From positions 1-46,811 of the forward strand of contig CAMYNC010000007.1 in the NCBI GenBank assembly GCA_947259685.1: a stretch of 46,811 nt of DNA, in the 5' to 3' direction. A program made the translations under genes and the position numbers. The notes below the pieces were generated by a model. That model made no database searches and was not told the DNA's origin. It was given only the letters and a program-made list of their open reading frames with translations. Positions within the stretch are counted from its first letter, which is position 1; each line of letters opens with the position of its first letter. Origin of the DNA: an uncultured Desulfuromonadales bacterium (GTDB lineage: Bacteria; Desulfobacterota; Desulfuromonadia; Desulfuromonadales; Geopsychrobacteraceae). Shown in pieces: positions 33,235 through 41,926 of the stretch.

Positions 33235-34950
33235 ATGATGTATAAGCGTAAAATGGTCGGCCGCATCCTGGTTGAAATGGGTGCAATCACGGCAACTGAG
33301 ATCGATGTTCTGCTCGAACAGGTCCAGGTCAGTGGAAAAAGTTTTGGTGCTACTGGTATCAGTGAGGGGCTGTTTACTGAAGAGGACCTGGCTCGGGCTT
33401 TAGCGATTCAGTTTCAATATGAATTCATTGATCTGCAAGATGTTGTTCTCGACCAGGAACTGCTGGCCTCTTTGCCGGCCGGCCTGCCGATGCAGCACAG
33501 CTTGGTGCCCTTGCAACGGGAAGGGGACGCTCTGGCCATTGCCATCGCTGATCCGACCGATGTTGTCGCCATCGATAATCTGGAGTTGCAGCTGGGTCTG
33601 ACCCTCGATATCAAGATTGCCACCAAATCGCAGATTGAACGGATGATAGAGCGTGGCGAGGGATCGCAAAGGGTTTTGCGTGAGGCCTCTGAAGATTTCA
33701 AACTGCAATTGATCAAAGAGACCGATAAAGGGGACGAAGTCCTCTCGATTGAAAAACTGACCGCGGACACCAGCCCGATCATCCGCTTGATCGATTCAAC
33801 CCTTTACGATGCCCTCAATAAGCGGGCCAGTGATATCCATATGGAAACCACCAATGAGGGGGTAGTGATCAAATATCGGGTGGATGGGGTTCTCTATCAG
33901 GCCACCGAAACCATCGATGGACGCTTTCAGAGCCCGATCATTTCGCGGATCAAGGTCATGAGCGAACTCGACATTTCCGAGCGGCGGATTCCTCAGGACG
34001 GCCGTTTCAAAGTTCGCCTCGGAGATAAGTCGATCGATTTCCGAGTGTCGATCATGCCGACCATTTTTGGCGAAGATGCGGTTATCCGGATTCTCGATAA
34101 AGAATCGATTGCCGCCGATATGAAGGGGCTGACCCTTGAGGTCCTCGGTTTTGCGCAGCGCGAACGGGAACGGGTGCGCAGTCGCATCCGCGAACCTTAC
34201 GGAATGGTGCTGGTGACCGGTCCGACCGGAAGTGGTAAAACCACCACCCTCTACGCGGCGCTCTCAGAGATTAATGCCGTAGAGGAAAAAGTTGTCACCA
34301 TTGAAGATCCGGTTGAATACCAGGTTAAAGGGGTTGTGCAGGTACCGGTCAATGAAAAAAAGGGTTTAACTTTTGCGCGCGGGTTAAGGTCGATTTTGCG
34401 CCATGACCCGGACAAGATCATGGTTGGAGAGATTCGTGATTCCGAAACCGCACAGATCGCAGTACAGTCCGCTCTGACCGGCCACCTGGTCTTTACCACG
34501 GTTCACGCCAACAACGTCTTTGATGTCTTGGGGCGGTTTTTGCACATGGGTATTGATCCGTATAATTTTGTGTCCTGCTTGAACTGTGTCATCGCCCAGC
34601 GGCTGGTGCGGGTGCTTTGCCGGCAGTGCAAGCATCCGATCACCCCGGACCCCGAGCTCACCAGGGCGGCCGGGCTGACGGATGAACAGTGCCGCACGGC
34701 TAACTTTCACGATGCTCCAGGCTGCAAAGAATGCAACGGTCTGGGCTATATCGGTCGGAACGCGATTGTTGAAATGCTGGAAATGAATGATGAAATGCGG
34801 GAGATGATTGCTGCTAAACGGCCGGTATCCGAACTGAAGCAAAAGGCGCGTGAGAATGGTACCGTCTTTTTGCGAGAAGCCGCACTGGAAAAAGTTTTGC
34901 AGGGCGAAACCACTTTTCGCGAGATCGATCGCGTCACCTTTGCGGAGTAA
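33235..34950 (+). CDS. GspE/PilB-type assembly ATPase
   Basis: A 571-aa cytoplasmic hexameric ATPase that powers pseudopilus assembly. An N-terminal GspE_N/MshEN region (about 1-145) precedes the ATPase. Walker A GPTGSGKT lies at 329-336, followed by the Asp box region (VTIEDPVEYQ), Walker B-like DPDKIMVGEIRDSETA and the His box LTGHLVFTTVHANN. A tetracysteine zinc site (CRQC...CKEC) follows, as is typical of GspE/PilB. Starts 19 bases after the GspF gene. Confidence 0.95.
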   Translation: MMYKRKMVGRILVEMGAITATEIDVLLEQVQVSGKSFGATGISEGLFTEEDLARALAIQFQYEFIDLQDVVLDQELLASLPAGLPMQHSLVPLQREGDALAIAIADPTDVVAIDNLELQLGLTLDIKIATKSQIERMIERGEGSQRVLREASEDFKLQLIKETDKGDEVLSIEKLTADTSPIIRLIDSTLYDALNKRASDIHMETTNEGVVIKYRVDGVLYQATETIDGRFQSPIISRIKVMSELDISERRIPQDGRFKVRLGDKSIDFRVSIMPTIFGEDAVIRILDKESIAADMKGLTLEVLGFAQRERERVRSRIREPYGMVLVTGPTGSGKTTTLYAALSEINAVEEKVVTIEDPVEYQVKGVVQVPVNEKKGLTFARGLRSILRHDPDKIMVGEIRDSETAQIAVQSALTGHLVFTTVHANNVFDVLGRFLHMGIDPYNFVSCLNCVIAQRLVRVLCRQCKHPITPDPELTRAAGLTDEQCRTANFHDAPGCKECNGLGYIGRNAIVEMLEMNDEMREMIAAKRPVSELKQKARENGTVFLREAALEKVLQGETTFREIDRVTFAE

Positions 34951-34956
34951 TAAACG

Positions 34957-35889
34957 GTGTTCCGAAGAACTTATCTGGGATTAGAAATCCGTCGTGAAGG
35001 TTTGCGCGCTATCGCTGTTCAGCGTCGTGGCCGGGGATTGGCCCTGCTTGGTGGACAGACGCTGCAACTAAGCGAGGATGTTCTCTGCACGGTTGCTCAG
35101 GAACCGAACATCCTCAAACCGGATGCCTTCATCCAGGCCGTGCATGAAGTGCTGTTGCCGCTGGCGCGGAGTGAAGACCGAATCGCCGTCGCCCTGCCGG
35201 ATGCAGCCGGGCACGTGTTTCTGCTCGATATCGATACCCCGTTCAAGACCCGTCAGGAAGGAGAAGAGATTGTTCGCTGGCGCCTCAAGGAACTGCTGCC
35301 GGCGTCTTTTAGCCATTTCTCCCTCGATTTTCAGGTTCTCGAGGAACGAGAATCAGGCAGCTTACGGGTGCTGGTTTCGGTTATCGATAAATTCGTGCTG
35401 CAGCAATATGAAGAGGTGCTGGCAAAGGCTGGCTATGCTGCTGCGCTGATCGATTTTCATGCTCTTAATCTCTACAGCTGTTATCGAAGCCGGATTGAGT
35501 TAGGGAGTGATTTCGTCCTGGTCGGGATCAATGGAAATCAGCTCAGTATGTTGGCCTTCGCCAACCGCCAGCTTGATTTCTATCGGGTCAAAACCGTTCC
35601 GCAAAATCCGGAAAGAATTTTTCAGGAAATTAATCGTTCCATCGTCGGTTACCGCCGGGCGCACGCTTCTTTTTCCCGCTCGAAGGTTCTGCTGCACAGC
35701 GATTGGGGCGAGTTGGATGAATTGTCGGAGGCTGTCCGTTCGGCTTTTGATCGGGAGATCGATCTGTTGCCCTCCCCGTTGAGTCATTTGAGCAGCAAAA
35801 CTCCGCTGGCTATCTCTTCCGCCGAAGCTTGTGGGATGGCAGCTGCGCTTGGCGTTGCGGAACGAATGGTGCAGAGAGTGAGCCAATGA
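34957..35889 (+). CDS. PilM-like actin-fold protein
   Basis: A 310-aa protein of the PilM/GspL-cytoplasmic type (FtsA-like actin fold). Recognisable features are the YLGLEIRREGLRAIAV start, VALPDAAGHVFLLDIDTP, WRLKELLP, DFHALNLYSCYR and the C-terminal EACGMAAALGVAE. It should link the assembly ATPase to the membrane platform by binding the N-terminal tail of the PilN-like protein. Start is GTG at 34957, six bases after the ATPase stop. It overlaps the next gene (ATGA). Confidence 0.85.
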   Translation: MFRRTYLGLEIRREGLRAIAVQRRGRGLALLGGQTLQLSEDVLCTVAQEPNILKPDAFIQAVHEVLLPLARSEDRIAVALPDAAGHVFLLDIDTPFKTRQEGEEIVRWRLKELLPASFSHFSLDFQVLEERESGSLRVLVSVIDKFVLQQYEEVLAKAGYAAALIDFHALNLYSCYRSRIELGSDFVLVGINGNQLSMLAFANRQLDFYRVKTVPQNPERIFQEINRSIVGYRRAHASFSRSKVLLHSDWGELDELSEAVRSAFDREIDLLPSPLSHLSSKTPLAISSAEACGMAAALGVAERMVQRVSQ

Positions 35890-36443
35890 AACTGACTCTA
35901 AATCATGCCAGTCGTCGCTATTTGAATCGGCGTGCCCTGAATCAGATCTATCTGGTTTTATCTTTGCTCCTATGCGCTCTGCTGGCTTATCAGGTTGTCA
36001 ACTCTCTGCAGGGGAAAAGTCGTGCAGAGCAATTTCAGAAAAATATCTCTGAACTTCAGCAGCAACTGGGGCAGTTGCAGGGGGAGGCTCCTCGTCACCT
36101 CACCGCTGACCGCATCGAAAAACAGAAGGTGGAATTTGCCCAGGTCGAAACCATCTTAGACCGGGATGCTTTTCGCTGGAGTGCATTGTTTGATCGCATG
36201 GAACTGCTGCTACCTGATGGCGCCAGTATTCGTAGCTTTAATCCGAACTACAAAGACAAAAGTCTGGTGTTAAACGGTGTCGTCAAAGGGCTAAGTGATT
36301 TACAACAATTGCTCGACAATCTGCTTGCCGATTCTTTTCAGCAGGTCTATCTGCAAAACCAGGGAATGGTGGAGGTCAGTGATGGTTCCGGTGGCAAGGC
36401 TCCCGCGTTGAATTTCTCCCTTAAAATTGAGGGGGTTTTTTAA
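35886..36443 (+). CDS. PilN-like protein
   Basis: A 185-aa single-pass inner-membrane protein: short cytoplasmic N-terminus (NHASRRYLNRRALNQ), one membrane helix (about 21-40), a coiled coil (about 45-90) and a small C-terminal ferredoxin-like domain. The pattern matches PilN/GspL periplasmic parts. It overlaps the PilM-like gene by four bases and directly precedes the PilO-like gene. Confidence 0.8.
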   Translation: MKLTLNHASRRYLNRRALNQIYLVLSLLLCALLAYQVVNSLQGKSRAEQFQKNISELQQQLGQLQGEAPRHLTADRIEKQKVEFAQVETILDRDAFRWSALFDRMELLLPDGASIRSFNPNYKDKSLVLNGVVKGLSDLQQLLDNLLADSFQQVYLQNQGMVEVSDGSGGKAPALNFSLKIEGVF

Positions 36444-36444
36444 C

Positions 36445-37023
36445 ATGTCCCGTAGTAGTTTGCTGCTCACCATTTGGAACCAGAATCGCCCGGCACTGAT
36501 CATTCTGTGCTGTCTGCTCGCTGCTTCTGGTGCGCTGTTCCTGCTGCAGACGCAACTGCTTGAGCCAAAGATCAACCGGCTCAGCAGCCAACAATCCGAA
36601 CTGCAACAACAGGTCCGACAGCGACAATTGCAGGTGACGACCACGGGTCTGCCGCTGTCGACAGCCGAACGGATTGATGAAGATCTGCAAAAGTTTCGTG
36701 AGTTAATCCCGGAAAAACTGCTGTTTTCTGAGTTTATCGGTGAACTGTTTTCCTGGGCAGAACAGGCGGATTTAGAAATCGATCAGATCAATTACCGGCC
36801 AGAACCTTTGCCAGAATCGGGGCTGCTCAGCTATGGGCTGAATTTTTCCGTACAGGGCAGTTATGAGCAAATCAAACATTTTATTCATCAACTGGAGAAT
36901 TCAGCGCGAATTCTAATCATCGATAAGATTTCTTTGGCAGGCGCGAATGATCCTCAGCAGGATCAACAAGGTGTTGCTCTGCAGATTGAATTGACCACCT
37001 ATTTTCGGGAGGTCACGCCGTGA
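36445..37023 (+). CDS. PilO-like protein
   Basis: A 192-aa single-pass protein: membrane helix (about 14-34), coiled coil (about 38-65) and a PilO/GspM-type periplasmic domain (about 75-190, with SFEQIKHFIHQLENS-like GSYEQIKHFIHQLE). It should pair with the PilN-like protein. The ATG at 36445 follows a GAGGGGG ribosome site. It overlaps the next gene by four bases (GTGA). Confidence 0.8.
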   Translation: MSRSSLLLTIWNQNRPALIILCCLLAASGALFLLQTQLLEPKINRLSSQQSELQQQVRQRQLQVTTTGLPLSTAERIDEDLQKFRELIPEKLLFSEFIGELFSWAEQADLEIDQINYRPEPLPESGLLSYGLNFSVQGSYEQIKHFIHQLENSARILIIDKISLAGANDPQQDQQGVALQIELTTYFREVTP

Positions 37024-37736
37024 ACCGAAGCCGTATCCTGCTGGCTCTGCTGGTTCTGCTCGGTTGTGCCCTGGGCTACGCCTGGTATTCTACCCCGCGG
37101 CAACAGAGTATTTCACCGGCAGCGGTCCGATCGACCGGTTCAGGTGATAGGTCTGGGGAGAAAATAGCGGTTGTTGACAGTGTCGTGCTCGATTTCTCCG
37201 GTGGCGACACTCTGGCTTTCAATGAACCTGAACGCGATCTGTTCCGGCCGCTTTACCGGAAACCGAAATTTGTGCCACCGCCGGTGGTCGTTAAACCCCC
37301 GCCGGTCGCTATCGCACCGCCGCCGATTATGCCACCGCCGGTGATTCGCCGGCCACTGGCAAACCCGCTCGGACCAAAACCGATTCCCCGATTGAAGGTT
37401 GTCGGGTCCCTTGAAAAGGGGGCGCAGCGTACGGTATTTCTTTCGTCCTTACAGGGCGATATCTATCTGGTCAAGCGCGGGGATCGTTTTGCTGATGGTC
37501 TTATCGTCCGTGAATTAAGTGCTCAGCAGGTGGTTATCAGCCGCAACCAGAACGATCAGGGGGTTCGCCTGCCGCTTGGCAAGGCAAAGTCCCAGCGTTT
37601 ACCGGATGTGCCGATTCGACCTGATCGGCCGAGTCCGCCGCCTTTCAGTGAATTAAACCCCGCAGAGGCAGCCCCCGAAATTCCTCGGCCAGAACGTCCC
37701 ATGGTCCCTGGGAAAACTCAACCAGAGGTCGAATAA
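37020..37736 (+). CDS. PilP/GspC-like connector protein
   Basis: A 238-aa protein with an N-terminal membrane helix (about 5-22), a proline-rich linker (about 88-120, many PPP runs) and a GspC HR/PilP-like beta domain (about 125-190: LKVVGSLEKGAQRTVFLS, GDIYLVKRGDRF). A second proline-rich tail follows. It should connect the inner platform to the secretin. Starts at GTG, coupled to the upstream gene; its stop overlaps the first possible start of the secretin (TAATG). Confidence 0.8.
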   Translation: MNRSRILLALLVLLGCALGYAWYSTPRQQSISPAAVRSTGSGDRSGEKIAVVDSVVLDFSGGDTLAFNEPERDLFRPLYRKPKFVPPPVVVKPPPVAIAPPPIMPPPVIRRPLANPLGPKPIPRLKVVGSLEKGAQRTVFLSSLQGDIYLVKRGDRFADGLIVRELSAQQVVISRNQNDQGVRLPLGKAKSQRLPDVPIRPDRPSPPPFSELNPAEAAPEIPRPERPMVPGKTQPEVE

Positions 37737-37762
37737 TGAGCCTAGATAGATTCAGGAGCTTG

Positions 37763-40288
37763 ATGATAATGCGTTTATTGCCCAAGGGATGGCCGAAAAG
37801 TTTCGGTCTGCTGATTGTACTGGCGTTTCTGCTGTCGGCTTGTTTGGCCGGCAAGGGGTCTTTTGTCGAGGGTGAAAAAGCGCTTGAACAAAAGAACTAT
37901 GATCAGGCGGTCGTCTCATATTTAAATGCATTGGAAGAGGAGCCGGACAACCAGCAATACAAATTGAGGCTGGGACTGGCCCGTGGCTATGCGGGTTTGG
38001 AACACAAGGCGTGGGGAGATAAGTTCTTTGCCAATGGTAACTACCGCGAAGCTCTGGAAGAGTATCAGTTAGCTGTCGATCTGGATGGTTCCTACTATGT
38101 CGCCGCAGACGCAGCGGAGAACGCGCGCAACCACCTTCTCGCCCAAAAGTTGGTCGAAGAAGCCGAGGGGTTGCTGACAGCACGCCGCCGGAGTCAGGCT
38201 GAAAATGCTGTAGAGGATGCATTACAGGCGGTTCCCGACTTTGAACCGGCCTTGCGGCTGCAGGAAAAAATCAAGAATCACCAGTACGTCCTGATCGATG
38301 GGGTCGAATTGGAGGTTAACTCCAAGCAGTTGATTAACCTGAATTTCCGTGACGCTAAGCTGCTGGATGTATTTGACATCATAACTAAACTTTCCGGTAT
38401 TAACTTTATTCTCGATGAGGATGTGCGGGGCAGTAACACCACTCTGTTTTTGGAGCGGGCGACCTTTTCTCAGGCGTTGGAGCTGCTGTTACGGATGAAC
38501 AAACTGGACAAAAAAATTCTTAACAGCAAGACGATTATCCTGTTCCCGAAAACCCGCGATAAACAAAAACAGTTTGAAGACCAGATTATCCAGACCTTTT
38601 TTCTGTCGAATATCGATGCGAAAAAAGCGGTTAACCTGCTGCGGACCATGTTGCAGGTGCGGAAAATTTACGTTCACGAGGAGCTGAATGCGATTATTCT
38701 GCGCGATACGCCATCTGTCATTAAGCTCGCGCGTAAGATCATTGAGAATAATGACCGTTCCAATTCAGAAGTCGTCTTTGACCTTGAGCTGATCGAGGTG
38801 AGCCATAACATTGATCAGGAACTTGGGCTAAAGCTGACAAATTATTCTATCGGGGCTGGTATGGGGCAAACGACGACGACAGACAGCGATGGTAATACCT
38901 CCACGGAAGGTCGAATTGTTTCTTTAGGGGTGATACCGGGTCAATCGACCTCTGGGTTAATTGACGGTCTTGATGGTTTTAAAGATTTAGATCCATTCTA
39001 TTCCATTCCGGCTGCCAACTTCAGATTCATGAAAACCCTGATTGACGCCGAGATCCTGGCCAGCCCGAAAATTCGGGTGAAAAACAAAGAGAAAGCCAAG
39101 GTGTTGGTCGGCAGTCGTGAGCCGACGATTACCGTCACCAATAATGGTGACACCTCGACGGACAATGTCCAGTATGTCGATGTCGGGGTGAAGCTCAATG
39201 TCGAGCCGAATATTCAACTCGACGGTTCCGTCGTTACCAAATTGGGCTTGGAAGTCAGTAATGTCTCGGCCCGGGAAACCACCGATAACGGGACCTCGGT
39301 CCTGACCATTTCGACCACCAACGCCGATACCGTATTAACACTCAAAGATGGAGAACAGACGATTATCGGCGGGCTGATTCGCGATGATCGAGCGACCACC
39401 AAGTACAAAATGCCGCTCCTCGGCGATATCCCGTATTTGGGTGAATTGTTCAACGGTACCGACAAGAAGGGGACCAAGACAGAAATTCTGCTGTCGATTA
39501 CTCCGCACATCGTCAAATCGGTCAGTTTGCCAGCGGTTTCTGAAGCCAGTATTTGGTCGGGTGGGGAGGATGATCTTAAAGATGGCCGCAACTTCGGCTC
39601 TTTTGCCGATGAATTTGCTGCCGGGCAGCAGCTCACGGCGCCGCCGGTTGCTAACCGTTCAGAAGGGCAGCCTGGTGTGGTCCCTGCCGAGGAATTACCT
39701 GTCGAACAAAATTTGGGCGAAGAGCCGCTTCAATCACCCCTGTCTGAAGCTGGCATTGCTGCGCCGTCAGAGCCGCTTACTGTCAATCAACAACCTCCAG
39801 TAATCGAAACGGCACCAGAGGTGATGGTTGCCGAGGTTGCGGTTCCGCAGTTGCAACCACCAGCTGCAGTTGTGAAGCCGAAGGTCTATGCACAAAGTCC
39901 CAAGACAGTGAAACCGGGTGAAACCTTCAGCGTGACCTTTTTTGTCAATGAGGTTGAAAATTTGTTTAGCGCTCCGCTCTATGTTCAGTATGATACCCAG
40001 CTGTTTGAGTTTGTCGGCGCGGTCGAAGGAACCTTTTTGAAGCAAGGGCCCAGCCCGACGATATTTACTCACACGGCGCTGGATGGCAGTGGGCGAATTA
40101 TTGTTGGCCTGAAACAAGGAGCCGGTGGCAAAGGGCTCTCTGGCGGCGGCGAGCTGTTCAGCATGGAATTCAAAGCGCTTGGCCCCGGCAGCGGCGAAAT
40201 CGCTCCAACCAGGACCAACTTCCGCAACCCGCGCGGCGAGCGGCTACGTGTCGATTCGACCGGAGTGACGGTTGAGGTCGGTGAGTGA
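37763..40288 (+). CDS. Secretin lipoprotein with TPR and cohesin domains
   Basis: An outer-membrane secretin (841 aa from this start; 850 from ATG 37736). A lipobox (LLSAC) is followed by TPR-like helices (EKALEQKNYDQAVVSYLNAL, NYREALEEYQLAV). N-domains come next (LINLNFRDAKLLDVFDIITKL, IIQTFFLSNIDAKKAVNLLR), then the secretin core (VELEVSHN-like, ILASPKIRVKNKEKAKVLVG, and GEQTIIGGLI...PLLGDIPYLGELF). After a Pro/Glu-rich linker the last 140 residues form a cohesin-like beta domain (KTVKPGETFSVTFFV, VQYDTQLFEF). AGGAG favours ATG 37763. A C-terminal cohesin domain is unusual for a secretin and may bind secreted cargo (inference). Confidence 0.9.
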   Translation: MIMRLLPKGWPKSFGLLIVLAFLLSACLAGKGSFVEGEKALEQKNYDQAVVSYLNALEEEPDNQQYKLRLGLARGYAGLEHKAWGDKFFANGNYREALEEYQLAVDLDGSYYVAADAAENARNHLLAQKLVEEAEGLLTARRRSQAENAVEDALQAVPDFEPALRLQEKIKNHQYVLIDGVELEVNSKQLINLNFRDAKLLDVFDIITKLSGINFILDEDVRGSNTTLFLERATFSQALELLLRMNKLDKKILNSKTIILFPKTRDKQKQFEDQIIQTFFLSNIDAKKAVNLLRTMLQVRKIYVHEELNAIILRDTPSVIKLARKIIENNDRSNSEVVFDLELIEVSHNIDQELGLKLTNYSIGAGMGQTTTTDSDGNTSTEGRIVSLGVIPGQSTSGLIDGLDGFKDLDPFYSIPAANFRFMKTLIDAEILASPKIRVKNKEKAKVLVGSREPTITVTNNGDTSTDNVQYVDVGVKLNVEPNIQLDGSVVTKLGLEVSNVSARETTDNGTSVLTISTTNADTVLTLKDGEQTIIGGLIRDDRATTKYKMPLLGDIPYLGELFNGTDKKGTKTEILLSITPHIVKSVSLPAVSEASIWSGGEDDLKDGRNFGSFADEFAAGQQLTAPPVANRSEGQPGVVPAEELPVEQNLGEEPLQSPLSEAGIAAPSEPLTVNQQPPVIETAPEVMVAEVAVPQLQPPAAVVKPKVYAQSPKTVKPGETFSVTFFVNEVENLFSAPLYVQYDTQLFEFVGAVEGTFLKQGPSPTIFTHTALDGSGRIIVGLKQGAGGKGLSGGGELFSMEFKALGPGSGEIAPTRTNFRNPRGERLRVDSTGVTVEVGE

Positions 40289-40301
40289 CAGGCAGATCGG
40301 A

Positions 40302-40787
40302 ATGTTCCCTCTTCGTCGATTAAACAGCACCGGACTCTCACTGATCGAGCTGGTGATCGCCATGGCGATCATGGCGATTCTGGCGACGGTGGTGATTCCC
40401 ATGGCCGAGGTGACCGTCACCCGCAGTAAAGAACTTGAGTTGCGGCGCAATCTGCGCTTGATCCGTACGGCGATCGATGAGTACAAAGAAGATTACGAAA
40501 CCGCCAAAAAAGAAAAAAAAATCATTACTGCGGTTAATGATTCAGGCTATCCGGAAGAGTTGGAAGACCTGCTTGAGGGCGAAGAGTGGGGCGGACTCTA
40601 CGATTCCCCCAGGAAATATCTGCGCCGGATTCCGAAAGATCCCTTCGACGAATATGACGAGGGCTGGGGGTTGCGCTCCTATGCCGATGATCCCGAAAGC
40701 AGCGTCTGGGGCGGAAATGATATTTACGATGTTTACAGTCAGAGCGATGGTATTGCTCTGGATGGCACCTACTATCGCGACTGGTAA
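40302..40787 (+). CDS. GspG-like pseudopilin 1
   Basis: A protein of about 161 aa with a type IV prepilin leader: cleavage after Gly in STG-LSLIELVIAMAIMAI, Glu at mature position 5, then a hydrophobic helix. The soluble domain contains the GspG-like YPEELEDLLEG and RRIPKDPFDEYDEGW. It ends in TYYRDW. The start could be ATG 40302 or GTG 40281; neither has a strong ribosome site. It follows the secretin closely. Confidence 0.85.
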   Translation: MFPLRRLNSTGLSLIELVIAMAIMAILATVVIPMAEVTVTRSKELELRRNLRLIRTAIDEYKEDYETAKKEKKIITAVNDSGYPEELEDLLEGEEWGGLYDSPRKYLRRIPKDPFDEYDEGWGLRSYADDPESSVWGGNDIYDVYSQSDGIALDGTYYRDW

Positions 40788-40793
40788 TCCTAG

Positions 40794-41207
40794 ATGGTTT
40801 CTCGTTTGTTGAAAAAACTGACCGACACACGCGGTTTTACTTTGTTCGAACTGCTCGCGGTTATGGCGATTATCGGCATTCTGGCCGCGATCGCCGTGCC
40901 CAGTTATCAGCGCAGTCAGATCAAGGCCCGCGAATCGGTACTGGCTGAAGACCTCTACCAATTACGTCGGGCATTGGATGCTTTTTTTGCTGATAACGGC
41001 AAATATCCGGACAACCTTGAGGAGTTGATCAATAATAAATATGTCCGGGATATCCCCATCGATCCCTTTACCCGGCAAAAGGACAGCTGGGTCTGTGTGC
41101 CCCCGGAACCGGCGGATAACGGACAGCTGGCTGCGGGTGGCTGCTATGATGTGCACAGTGGCAGTGAGCTGATCGGCCTGAACGGCGAGCCCTATCAGGA
41201 CTGGTGA
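40794..41207 (+). CDS. GspG-like pseudopilin 2
   Basis: A 137-aa pseudopilin with leader cleavage RG-FTLFELLAVMAIIGIL, Glu at position 5. The globular part has the GspG features GKYPDNLEELINN and VRDIPIDPF and two cysteines (CVPP, GGCYDVHS). It ends in PYQDW, like the upstream pseudopilin. Two adjacent GspG-type genes and no GspH/I/J/K genes in this window are notable. It resembles the Oxp pseudopilin arrangement of Geobacter (from memory). Confidence 0.88.
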   Translation: MVSRLLKKLTDTRGFTLFELLAVMAIIGILAAIAVPSYQRSQIKARESVLAEDLYQLRRALDAFFADNGKYPDNLEELINNKYVRDIPIDPFTRQKDSWVCVPPEPADNGQLAAGGCYDVHSGSELIGLNGEPYQDW

Positions 41208-41211
41208 CAGC

Positions 41212-41886
41212 ATGATTCAGTTATTCAACGTGACGAAAAGTTATGGCGGTGAGTTGGCCGCCGTGAAAGATTTAAGCATCCAGATTCCCAAAGGGGATTT
41301 TGTCTATGTGACTGGTGCCTCAGGGGCGGGAAAATCGACCTTTTTACGCATGCTCTATGCTGCCGAAAAGCCGACCCGCGGGCAGATTCTGATCAATAAT
41401 CAGAATGTCACCCGGATCCGTAGCAAGCAGATCCCCTACCTGCGGCGCAAAATCGGTGTGGTTTTTCAGGATTTCAAACTGCTGCAGAGTCGAACGGTTT
41501 ATGAAAACGTCGCCTTTGCTCTTGAGGCCCAAGGGAAAAAGCGTTACGAGGTGAGTAAAAAAGTTTACCAGGCGCTCAAAGAGGTCGGCTTGGAGCATCG
41601 CCTGCAACGTAAACCGATGGAACTGTCTGGCGGTGAGCAGCAGCGCATCGCCATCGCTCGAGCACTGGTGGTTGATCCTTTGATTCTGCTCGCCGACGAG
41701 CCGAGCGGAAATCTGGACCAGCAGGTAACTCTCGATATCATGGAACTGTTCAAGCGCGCCAATGCTCGTGGTACCACCGTACTGCTGGCGACCCACGATC
41801 ATAGCTTGCAAAAACGCTTCCCCCGCCGGGTGATTACGCTTGACCAGGGCAAACTGGTCGGCGATTATCAACCCGATCACCTCTAA
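41212..41886 (+). CDS. ftsE: Cell-division ATP-binding protein FtsE
   Basis: A 224-aa ABC ATPase of the FtsE type. Walker A GASGAGKS, signature LSGGEQQRIAIARAL, and Walker B LLADEPSGNLD are intact, and YENVAFALEAQGK is FtsE-like. With FtsX it drives peptidoglycan-hydrolase activation at the septum. It starts four bases after the pseudopilin gene, in frame with an ATG lacking a strong ribosome site. Confidence 0.96.
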   Translation: MIQLFNVTKSYGGELAAVKDLSIQIPKGDFVYVTGASGAGKSTFLRMLYAAEKPTRGQILINNQNVTRIRSKQIPYLRRKIGVVFQDFKLLQSRTVYENVAFALEAQGKKRYEVSKKVYQALKEVGLEHRLQRKPMELSGGEQQRIAIARALVVDPLILLADEPSGNLDQQVTLDIMELFKRANARGTTVLLATHDHSLQKRFPRRVITLDQGKLVGDYQPDHL

Positions 41887-41926
41887 ATTTTTCGTTCAGA
41901 TAAACTCTCTTATCGGAGGTCCAGCG

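Noticed and set aside
40763..40780. Sigma54-like TGGCAC near the end of pseudopilin 1
   Set aside because: Spacing is 11 bases and no TTGC box is present.
32007..41207. MSHA or type IV pilus cluster
   Set aside because: Gene order starts F-E, both minor subunits are GspG-like pseudopilins, and no retraction ATPase or major pilin is present.
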